64,000 nt of DNA, taken from NCBI RefSeq assembly GCF_048128805.1, contig NC_136013.1, positions 3,390,043-3,454,042 on the forward strand, read 5' to 3'. The position numbers and the translations under genes were made by a program. Shown piece by piece: positions 55,261 to 64,000 of the stretch. The notes under the pieces are model-generated. The model searched no databases and was not told where the DNA came from. It was given only the letters and a program-made list of their open reading frames with translations. Position 1 is the first letter of the stretch. Each line of letters opens with the position of its first letter. Source of the stretch: Centroberyx gerrardi. Lineage: Eukaryota > Chordata > Actinopteri > Beryciformes > Berycidae.

Positions 55261-56190
55261 AAATGGCTACTCAGCGGCTGGGTTGGATTATGCTGCGTTC
55301 ACGTGCTCCTCGTCTGCTCCTACTTCCGAGTTGCCATGGCATAAATAGGACTTGTCGGTGCATTCGAGTGCGTTCAGTCGGGCATAACCAAAAAATAGTC
55401 CCTGTAACAGTAGTTTTAGATGAACGTTTTGTTTTAGAAACCAATCCGCGCAGATCTACTTGCAGCGGGGGAATTAGGGGAAGAAAATGTGCAATGGAAA
55501 TGCAATTGATTGTGTTAATTGGTTATTCGCCGGAAGCTGCTGTTTAATTAATCACCTTTACCATCAATTGTTGACACGGCTTCCACGCCCCGCCCCCACC
55601 GTCACAGACATTTTGTACTTTCCCAGTCTTGTAAAACACCCTGTACCAAGTCGTTCATAGGGGTTTAAATCGTAATTACAATATTTCCGACAGCACCTGA
55701 AGGCAGCATTAGTCTGTCCAGCTGAACGAGCGGTGGAGGAAGTGAGGAAACGGGCTGACCTCATCTCTCATTGGAGCACAATGCAAAAAGCACAGGACTG
55801 GCATTATTTCTGAGGAGGAAACCTTTCTCTGGGAATAAAAGCTCATTTTTAGAAGGCTTTTACATTCACAACTTCAAATTTAATCCAAGTATAATGAGAA
55901 AAAAAGTGTTTGAGCAGGAAATATCTAATTTAATAGCTACATATTGGAAAGCTTGGACAGTCTATGTATGCATTTTGTTCAAGTTTGATAAATAAAATTG
56001 CAGCCCATCCCATACTTGGCTATTGGCATTCAAGTGCATTTCCCATTGGGTACATTTTAGGCAATATATATTTTCACATAACCTGCCATTCTTGCATAAT
56101 AAACACAAAGTAGGCCATTACTGATCTCTCTTGGATAAGAAATTAAGTAATATATTAACCATTGCACAGTAAAACAAATTCAAGTGTGGT
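55261..56190. other. Intergenic region between mark3 and eif5
   Basis: Less than 1 kb separates the eif5 poly(A) signal from the mark3 5' region. No gene is seen. 55290-55400 resembles an interspersed repeat. Confidence 0.5.
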
Positions 56191-56206
56191 GGATAGCAAA
56201 ACATTC

Positions 56207-56531
56207 TTTATTGACTGGAAAAAATAGACACAACAAAAAAAAAAAAAAAGAAAAAGAAATGTGCAGTCAAATGATCCCCAAAACACCCATGATTAAAATC
56301 CCCAAAGCAACTTCATTCATCGACAGAATACATCTCAAAATTACAGAGTTAATGTGCAGCAAGTAAAGCGCTATGTTAAATCATGCCACAAAGCAGAGAG
56401 GGTTGTAAAGGGGGGAGGGGAGAGGGGGGGGGGGGGGGGTAGAGGAGGGAAAGGCCAGCCACTTGGGTAGTATGGGGCATCGTGTGAGTCAAAGCCACAA
56501 CACAACAAAGCATTATCCTCAAAGTCTCTCT
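56207..56531 (-). terminator. eif5: eif5 3' UTR with poly(A) signal
   Basis: AATAAA on the minus strand at 56212-56207 lies 320 nt after the stop, giving a short 3' UTR. The UTR contains a long C-rich tract on the mRNA strand (56410-56439, including about 16 C in a row). Confidence 0.75.
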
Positions 56532-56630
56532 TCAGATCGCATCGATATCAATGTCTTCTTCTTCCTTATCAGGTTTGTCTGGTTTCACAGTCTCCACTTT
56601 CAGTTCGCGGGCAGAGGACGAGTACACAAC
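56532..56630 (-). CDS. eif5: eif5 last coding exon
   Basis: Acceptor CTATGTCCAG precedes [20 protein letters not shown] and the frame ends [10 protein letters not shown] at TGA 56534-56532. Human ends DDDIDIDAI. Confidence 0.96.
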   Translation of the reverse strand, partial: VVYSSSARELKVETVKPDKPDKEEEDIDIDAI

Positions 56631-59600
56631 CTGGACATAGAAAACATGAAAATATGTTAGAAAAATGTTATATCATTCAGAGATTTATGTCATTATACCT
56701 ATAGGGTTTGACCGATATGGGTTTCTGGAAAGCAGATACTGATATTTTAGGCCTTACATTGGGAATTTACAAAAAAAAAAAATATTACTTTGCAGTTAAA
56801 TGAATAGATAAAATGTGCAAAAACAAAAAATGTCAGGTTTTAGACTGTTTTTTCTAGCTGTTCAGAGCCAAATGTTAACGCTCCTGTGGTTTGATTGGAC
56901 TATTGTATGCAGTAAAGTACAATGACTGGCTAAAAGTTATGAGGTTGCTCTTCAGTAATTTTTGTGATGGGTGTAAAATATTACAGGAACTGAATAAAGT
57001 TTCAATCTAGAGTTGTCATTTCACTCATGTTTTCTAACTACAAATCACTCAAATTAAATATAGGAGAAGACATACAGGCCAAACAGAGAGATGTCATCTA
57101 AACTCTACCGCTGCAAAACAAAGTTAACCAAGTTCACGGGACCGTTACCTCAACGTTCTCGTCGTCTTCCTCCTCCTCTTCCTCGCTGCCCTCGCTCTCC
57201 TCCTCTGCCTCTTTCAGCCACTTGACAAAAGGGGCGGCCTTGGCATGGATCTCTTTGGCAAGTTCCTTAGAGACGTATTTCTTAGAAACCTGGAGGAGAA
57301 AAGCAAAGCAGGTCAGACAGTCTGGCAGCAGACTGATGAAAGGCAACGGCTGCATAAATCAGGACTAACTCAACCCTGATCATTTGGCTTGTCATCATAA
57401 TTAATCACAATTATTAGTCTTGATGCTTTTAAGAACAATCATTTTACTGCACTTTCTGTACCTTCCATCAACAATATTGCTAACAAGCCAATGCTCTATT
57501 GTTAATGGTGGAAATTAAAATCATGATTACACATGATGAGTGTGCAGCACTAACTCAAGGCCAGGACTGTTGGGGTCAATTAACTTTCAATTAAACCCAT
57601 TAAAAATGTTGAGTTAGGCTGCAATTTATTAGTTATATAATGGAGCGATCACTCTCAATTAGTTCATTTGCAGAAGGATATTTCTAATATATTTGTCAAA
57701 TTATTATTTTTTTCAAAAAAGAAAATCCAATAATTGAATTCACTCCAATATGGGCTTTTGAAGGCCAATACACATATTTTTGTATTGAAGCTGCCAAAAG
57801 TAAACACCCTTTACTTTAACTTCACTTTCTTACATTTTTTCCATTTTCATGCAAAAAATGTCAAATATTCTGTGTTTCCCTGCAGAATTTTATTCTTGTC
57901 AAACAATTAAACGAATAAAAAAAAAAACTGCAAAGAAAATAAAATTTCATTGCAGGTTTTCCAGACATCTAGCATATCAGAGCTGGACGACATGATGGCT
58001 GATATCCAATATTTAATAAAAGGCTAATATCTGCCTGATATATCAATCTAACTGCAGCATAACTACACCTCCGCCTACCTTCTCTGCCCAGGCGAATATG
58101 ACGTCTTCCTCCAGTAAGTCTGCGTCGTACAGGTCTTTGAGGATGATGGGGACCCGGGGCAGCAGCTGGGCTTGGTGCAGCTTCACCAGACACTCGAAGC
58201 CTCCCATCAGATACTTCTGGGCTTTCTTGTTGTTGTGGCAGAACTGAAGGGGAAAATCAGGAGAGAGAGAATAACGGTCACGACGAGACAAACTCCAAGT
58301 GTACGCTTCATATTTCAAGTGCATTTCACGTGGTCGGGTCACATCTGCTCTTCTGAAATGTTTAGAGGCGCACAAAGAAATTTAGGAGCATCATCTGTTA
58401 GATTGACTCCTCACTTTGAATCTCGAGGTGCTTCTTTTTCAGTTTTCCAAACAGCACGAGTCTATTTTTGGGATCATATGCTGCTAAAAATGGAAGCACT
58501 GCAAAACTTGAGCGTACTTGACAAACCAGATGACGATCAGTGTCACACATCAGTCAGGAGATCAAAAGTATTCTCGTGCGGCGGATTTTAAAGAGTCCAG
58601 GGGCAGACGTCAACTCACCCGCAGGAAGTGGCGTTTGTACTTCTTGATCTGGTCGCGGATGTTCTCGTTGAAGAGCAGCTCGCTGAGGATGAGCGGGCCC
58701 ATGGCCTTCACATCCAGACGCTCCGCCTCCGCCAAGATCTCCTTATCAGCCCCGTCGATGGTTCCACTCTCCTTCTTTTGCTGGAGACGGAAAGAGAGAA
58801 GTTGAGGGTGGATGCATCAGTCAGAGAGCTTATTTTTACTACTCTTTGCCTACAGGCTGATGTAAGGCTGGGCGAGAAGTCAAAATTATCACTCATCGTC
58901 TTTTAGTGGTGATTTAATGGTGATTTTGGGATATCGTGACACAAAATTCTGCTCTCTAAATTAATGATAACGAGCAAATTTTATTTCAAAACTGACAAAA
59001 TGAGGTATGAAACATGTTAAGGAATATTATTTGAATATTATTTTACTTGTTTGACATCACACCTAACATTACCGTTCAGTTCAATGGGATGAATATTAAT
59101 TTGATTATTTAACATGTGATTTTGCCATATCGATATATAGATATATAGATCCGAGTGTCAAATTATTTTCTATCCATGTTTTCAAGACCTATGTAGGAAC
59201 CCTGAGATTCACCGAACCAAAAGTAGGCATTAAAGTTACCATGATCCAAGCCAAATTTGACACATACTAGCCAAATCAGGGTGCTACAGACAGCGAGGGG
59301 AAGTAGAAAACGAGGGGAAGCAGATAAGGACGATGTAGTCACATTCACAAAGTCTAATTTCCAAGTTCTGCAAATAGGTCAAAGCCAAATGACTGAGTTG
59401 TAACGGCACACACCGTCTGGGAATCCTTACTTTCACAAAGTTGTAGAACAAGTTGACCCTCTCCTCCAGCGGTTTCTCCAGGTCCTCGCTGAGGGTGAGG
59501 TTCTTGGCGTGGTCGCTGATCTCCTCCATTCGTCGCCTCTGCGCCTCCTCCGTAGTCTCCTCTGCCCAGTCCTCATCGTCGTCGTCTCCGTCCTGACAGC

Positions 59601-62600
59601 CGGAGACACGGGAAGAGGTCAGACGCAGTGAAAGGTGGCGGTGCAGCAAAAAAAAAAAAAACTCAAAATGATTTAAGTATTTTACTGCACACTCAAAGGC
59701 TCACACAGTTCCTTTACTGGCATCTCGTCTCTAGAGAAATGGTAAATACAGTAAAAGCAGAATTGTTTTCTGCCAAATATGATTTTTTTTAATGACTGCA
59801 GAAAAGGGGAAATTGTATTCGTATCAGAAATGATTCAGCATTTTGTGTCGAAATAATTGTTCCAGATAAACCGGGTAGAGAGACAACTGTTTGAACTGCA
59901 GACTGAACTGAATCCTCCCTTATTTAAGCTGGCAGGACTCCTGTCTTGTTTGAGGAGTTTCAGTCAATGTAAACTCAGAAACAGCCTGATCTATGGAGGT
60001 AAAGGTCAACAGACTGTAACAGTTACGACATTTTTAAAAGGTTGTGAAAGACTGAAGTCAGACCAGTCGGTGCTATCCTTCTTCTTCTATACCTTCTGGG
60101 TATGAACTCCACTTCCAGTATTTTCACAAAAAACATTGGAATATATTTTCTTTGTTAATGAGAATGAGGATGTTTTGAAACTAAGAATTTACTGAAAACA
60201 AACTATAGTACAGAGCCAGTGTTCATGGATTATCAAAGATTGTTGTTTTTTTGTCTCCATATTTGCTGCCAAACTGTCATTGCTGTGGTGTTTTTGCACC
60301 AATTGATCGGCTACCAATCATAATCAGCCGATAAACGTTCTAAATAGGTCATTGGTGATCGGCCAATAGCAGTTTCAACTGCCTGATCAAATACAAAAAG
60401 TTTCAATTTCCAGATCAGGAAAGGTCAAACGTATGCCGTACAACCAACTTGCTGCAGTCAGCAGCACGTTGGCAGCGTAGGCATGTCGACAATCTGGCAT
60501 CGACAGTTCATTTCTGACGCTGCGTTTTGAATTTCACAGCCTATAATCAGAGAATCAATCACTAATAATCAATAGATCAGAACCAGTTTAATATATTAAA
60601 CTTAAAAGAAAAACCTTTTCATGTGCTACCAGTGGAAAAAGGTGAGCAAGCATCTTGGTCATCAAGACACACCAACATTAAAATGACTATGTTTGGATAA
60701 CATATCATTTATTTATATGAAAATATCATAAATTATTACTTTAAAGTTTGCCTCTCAATGCATAGTGAAATTACTTCTGCCAAAGCGCCATTGAGCAAAG
60801 CATTCAAACCCCAGACAGTCCAGTGAAGGTATGAAGGTGTTTAACTGCAGAATGTGAATAGAGCTGCAACGATTAATCGATTAGTTGTCAACTATTAAAT
60901 TAATCTGCAACTATTTTGATAATCGATTAATCGGTTTGAGTAATTTTTTAAGAAAAATAAGTCAAAATTCTCTGATTCCAGCTTCTTAAATGTGAATGTT
61001 TTCTGGTTTCTTTACTCCTCTATGACAGTAAACTGAGTATCTTTGGGTTGTGGACAAAACAAGACATTTGAGGACGTCATCTTGGGCTTTGGGAAACACT
61101 GATCGACAGTTTTCACCATTTTCTGACATTTTATAGAGCAAACAACTAATCGATTAATCGAGAAAATAATCGACGGATTAATCGACAATGAAAATAATCG
61201 TTAGTTGCAGCCCTAAATGTGAAGAACCAGAATGTTTGCCCGGATCTGGACCTCCTCCTGCAGGAGGATACACACCACAGCCTCAGGAGCGTCGATGTCG
61301 TTGTGGTTCCCGGCCTCTCCGCTGCCGGAGCCGTTCTCCTTGTCCTTCTTGCGGTTCTTCTTCTCTTTCTCCTTCTTTGCGGATGCGGATCCACTATCAT
61401 TGGTCTCTGTTACCGAAGTGGCAGGCACGTCGTTAATATCACATTCATAATTTATAATCTAGGTTGATTGATCAGATGTTTACTTTCCCCCACCCTCCAT
61501 TACTGCATATTTTACATGATTAAGAGTACAATTAACTGCTTGTATATTTACCCCCATCCATTCTTTTCCCATGTTGATAAATACTGCTGTGATGACCTAC
61601 TTATCACGTTAACGATAATTGTCAGCCATGTCAGATTCCTGCCCATCCTCCACTCGTTATTTAAGCCTCTTGTTTCTTACTGTGCACTCATGGTGAATAA
61701 ATAGGCCTAGTCTCTGCATTGGAGTTATGAGTATGCAGCTACTTTTTCCTGTTTAGTTAATATCACATTTGTCTAGACAGGATAACAGTATTTTACAGCT
61801 GTCTGAGAACACACATCGCTTTATTATGGGTGTTGGCAGTGGGAATCGGACCCCTAACCCTAGTGCCAAACTTTACTTCCTGAGCTAAACAGGACCAGAA
61901 AAATGGCAGGATAGTAACAAAACCCAGATAAGATATAAATGAGTCTCACCTGGTGGGTTTTTGAGGATGAACGTGCAGAGTTTGTGTCTGGTGTCTAGCA
62001 TGCCACGGTAGCCACAGGCCTTACAGGAGTTGCCGATGGTTTGTTTCTTGGGATTGACATGCTGTGGGGAAAGTCAAATAAATGCAAATTCTTATAGAAG
62101 GACAACAGCAGCTTAACGTTCCAGTCAAATAAACCGCTCTGAGGAAATCTGCTTTTTTTTTCCTGCCTCCAAAATATTTTCTGTTTTAAGGATATAGCCA
62201 ACACTCTTATATATAGTGACTTTGGGTTTGACAGAATAAGCTTAATTTTCTTGATCATTATAATTATGCAAGAGTCAAAACATCCTCGAGGATCCACAGA
62301 ACGATCAGGTACGATAGTGAAGTGCTTGGTAAAGAAATAAGAGACAGGGAGAATTGCCTTTTACTTATAAAAAAGGTGAATAGTCATTTAAAAATTGTCA
62401 AATAAACCATTATGCTTTACTTGGTTTCTTTGGGTTCTTAAACATTTTTCCTTTCACAATTATTCCAGATGTAATTTGGCAACTAAAACTCACGATATGT
62501 GAAATGACAAGAACAAAAAGGAGGTGTCATTTTATTGGAACGGAGCCATTTGTGTAATTGGAAACTTGAAGACCTGGAGACAATGAAATTCACACTTCAC

Positions 62601-64000
62601 AAGACCTGCCTAAAGACGCGGTGAAACATTTACCAGATCAGTTTCAGGGTTGTCACACTCGGGACACAGCACAAATTTTCTGATGAATCCATCAAGCATG
62701 TCCTGCAACTTGTTCGCCTCGTGGGATCCGTTGACGATGTAGCGGTCGTTCTTGGCATCAAACTGGGTCTGAGCACCGAGTTCACAACCAAAAAACTTGG
62801 TCGGGTCTGTGGAGGAGGTCAGGGTTAACAATACAGTCTCAATGAAATGAAAAATAACTTCTTCACCTTGTTAGCCTATTCTCCATATGATGTATATCCA
62901 TTTAACAATAAAGGCTACTTACTTCCTAGAAAATGGCATATTTTTATTAGTTACTTCATGGTGGACCAGTAGGTTTTCATAAAATTTTCAAACAATATTA
63001 TGTCACAGATTTTTGACCTACAACTTCCAAAATGACTGTCAATATTTCCTTTTGCTAAAACTGGTGGCTGAATTTATTCTTTTTGAATAATCTGGAACTC
63101 ATGAAGCTGAAGATTATGCACAAAGCATTTTTGATCTTTGGAAAAGTCCATCCCTGTGTTTTATCTTTCCCCAACATCCTATTTAAAAAAAGATACCATT
63201 AAAATGACTTTTCCATGTGATATTAAAAACTTCATATGCCGTATTTCATATACAAGGCAGCATTTCCACTGAATTGTTTGGTGGCAGTGAAGAGCAGAAC
63301 TTTGTTCTGGAGCCCAGGTTTGTTTGCCTGTTGTGTCAAAGGTAAACTTGTTTGGTAATATCTATTAGAATAAAGCAAATTTACTTTAATTGCCACATAC
63401 TGTTGAAGTGAACAGTAAGGTCAGATGATAGTGATTTAGCAGCGGTGGGCGACTGCTGCTGAATGAAATTAATTTAGTCTCCAGTAACAGTTAAGATGAA
63501 ATTGTAAACTTTACAATAACACTCATTCTGGTGTTTGGTTGATCCCCAGGTACAAAATGGCTACCGGTGCATTTTCCAAAGTGATGGTTAAACACAAAAC
63601 AAATGGAGGGATTGAGACAGAAGACGCTAGACATGGTGTGACTTACATGTTGGAGGCCTGTTCAATGCCTTTGCAACATCAACCATGTTGACAATGACCG
63701 TCTTGATTCCATTCCCTTTGCCTTCAACCTGAGAGGAGAAACACACGAACAGAATAAAGACCATCAATGGAAGAAGTCAAAGCTCAAAATAACTGATTCA
63801 AGGCCCATTCACATATAGAACAATAACTATAAAATAACTATGAATTGTTCCAAGTAAATAGTATAACTGTGTTTCTACTACAACGATACCTATAAAAACA
63901 TCCAAAACTATATTTTTGGTGCGATCTCAGAGAGATTTTTTGGATGCAGAGACAACGATAAAACATGTTCAACCAATCAAATTAAAATTCTAAGAAAGAA
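56532..64000 (-). CDS. eif5: Eukaryotic translation initiation factor 5 (partial gene, first coding exon missing)
   Basis: eIF5 is the GTPase-activating protein for eIF2-GTP in the 43S/48S complex and also a scaffold bringing eIF2-beta, eIF3c and eIF1 together. Nine exons in the window give 408 codons plus stop. With about 24 residues for the missing first exon this makes about 432 (human 431). The N-terminal domain retains the GNGIKT loop and the C4 zinc ribbon (CPEC and CKAC). The arginine-finger residue (Arg15 in human) lies in the missing exon. A charged linker ([11 protein letters not shown], then Asp/Glu) leads to the C-terminal HEAT/W2 domain with its acidic boxes ([18 protein letters not shown]). 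The C-terminus DIDIDAI matches vertebrate eIF5. It lies upstream of mark3 in the same direction, as in human. Confidence 0.97.
56631..57148 (-). other. eif5: eif5 intron with repeat fragment
   Basis: It contains a left end of the TAGGGTT...ACCGATATGG element family at 56702. Nothing else is recognised. Confidence 0.5.
57149..57289 (-). CDS. eif5: eif5 exon: acidic box of W2 domain
   Basis: Acceptor TTCTCCTCCAG and donor GTAACG bound 141 nt, phase 0. It encodes [20 protein letters not shown] and [20 protein letters not shown], the aromatic/acidic box used to bind eIF2-beta and eIF3c. Confidence 0.97.
58079..58243 (-). CDS. eif5: eif5 exon: W2/HEAT helices
   Basis: Acceptor TTCCCCTTCAG and donor GTAGGC bound 165 nt, phase 0. 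It encodes [40 protein letters not shown] and [15 protein letters not shown]. Confidence 0.97.
58619..58780 (-). CDS. eif5: eif5 exon: W2/HEAT helices, N-terminal part
   Basis: Acceptor CGTCTCCAG and donor GTGAGT bound 162 nt, phase 0. It encodes [20 protein letters not shown] and [20 protein letters not shown] then [14 protein letters not shown]. Confidence 0.97.
59431..59592 (-). CDS. eif5: eif5 exon: acidic linker and start of C-terminal domain
   Basis: Acceptor GGCTGTCAG and donor GTAAGG bound 162 nt, phase 0. It encodes [20 protein letters not shown] then [20 protein letters not shown]; human reads [24 protein letters not shown] in this segment. Confidence 0.97.
59593..61275 (-). other. 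eif5: eif5 intron carrying the hAT-like element
   Basis: 1.7 kb with the transposon at 60859-61215 close to the upstream exon. Human EIF5 introns host the H/ACA RNA SNORA28; I could not identify a matching structure in this or the other eif5 introns by eye. Confidence 0.5.
60859..61215. mobile_element. Complete hAT-like non-autonomous transposon, 357 bp, 8-bp target duplication
   Basis: Ends TAGAGCTGCAAC (60859-60870) and GTTGCAGCCCTA (61204-61215) are inverted repeats with one mismatch. They are flanked by perfect 8-bp copies of AATGTGAA (60851-60858, 61216-61223). TAGNGNTGNAA-type ends with 8-bp duplications are diagnostic of hAT elements. The interior is rich in ATTAATCGATTA palindromes and does not code. 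Relatives lie at 1-223 and 9886-10133. Confidence 0.92.
61276..61406 (-). CDS. eif5: eif5 exon: basic linker
   Basis: Acceptor CTTCGGTAACAG and donor GTGTGT bound 131 nt. It encodes [20 protein letters not shown] and [20 protein letters not shown], the Lys-rich linker. Human has a proline run after KENGS that is absent here. Confidence 0.93.
61839..61897 (-). mobile_element. tRNA-derived SINE head (fragment)
   Basis: On the minus strand TGGTCCTGTTTAGCTCAGGA and GGGGTCCGATTCCCAC resemble boxes A and B, close to the SINE at 47138-47265. Stems do not pair, so it is not a working tRNA. Confidence 0.6.
61950..62061 (-). CDS. eif5: eif5 exon: second half of zinc ribbon
   Basis: Acceptor CCCCACAG and donor GTGAGA bound 112 nt. 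It encodes [20 protein letters not shown] and [21 protein letters not shown] supplies the second pair of zinc-binding cysteines. Confidence 0.97.
62634..62806 (-). CDS. eif5: eif5 exon: N-terminal GAP domain
   Basis: Acceptor CCTCCACAG and donor GTAAAT bound 173 nt. It encodes [40 protein letters not shown] and [14 protein letters not shown] with the first zinc cysteine pair. Confidence 0.97.
62807..63646 (-). other. eif5: eif5 intron, nothing recognised
   Basis: 840 bp of AT-rich sequence without an exon, element or RNA I can name. Confidence 0.5.
63647..63728 (-). CDS. eif5: eif5 exon: second coding exon
   Basis: Acceptor CTCCTCTCAG and donor GTAAGT bound 82 nt, ending in phase 1. It encodes [20 protein letters not shown] then ALNRPPT. 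The lysine of GIKT is the conserved Lys33 of the GAP domain. The first coding exon lies beyond 64000. Confidence 0.97.

Noticed and set aside
55263..55547. 94-codon plus-strand frame near the mark3 promoter
   Set aside because: The opening resembles an interspersed repeat (TGCGTTCACGTGCTCCTCG) and the product shows no known features.
56631..63646. Intronic snoRNA (SNORA28-like) expected from human EIF5
   Set aside because: I looked for H/ACA and C/D box arrangements in the eif5 introns and could not support any. A covariance-model search would decide.

Overview
This window is a vertebrate chromosome segment, almost certainly from a teleost (ray-finned) fish. Genes are split by long introns. 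Introns carry abundant (CA)n, (AT)n and (GA)n microsatellites, short inverted-repeat DNA transposons and tRNA-derived SINE fragments of fish type. Four protein genes can be assembled exon by exon, with splice sites and codon phase agreeing throughout.

Layout from left to right: (1) trmt61a, minus strand, first coding exon at 3524-3854; the rest lies beyond the left edge, after an intron of more than 3.5 kb. (2) ckb, plus strand, about 6.4-10.65 kb, complete, with two alternative first coding exons. (3) mark3, minus strand, complete from the start codon at 54730 to the stop at 12412, 19 coding exons. (4) eif5, minus strand, all coding exons except the first (about 24 codons, beyond 64000), stop at 56532. 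This is the human 14q32 gene set EIF5-MARK3-CKB-TRMT61A with the same relative orientations, seen from the opposite strand. trmt61a and ckb are head to head over about 2.5 kb, ckb and mark3 converge, and eif5 and mark3 are in tandem.

The genes do not form one pathway: Trmt61a makes m1A58 in tRNA, Ckb buffers ATP with phosphocreatine, Mark3 is a polarity kinase phosphorylating microtubule-associated and other targets, and eIF5 is the GTPase activator of translation initiation. The block is best read as conserved ancestral synteny.

The points that most deserve attention concern exon structure and repeats. ckb has a second, diverged copy of its first coding exon that must be used mutually exclusively. 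mark3 has an in-frame 59-codon cassette and two small exons (27 and 45 nt). Inverted repeats flank mark3 exons 4-7, and a 127-bp foldback element with 9-bp target duplications lies between ckb and mark3. A 200-N assembly gap lies in a mark3 intron. I found no operon-like, CRISPR, defence or other previously unnamed multi-gene system.
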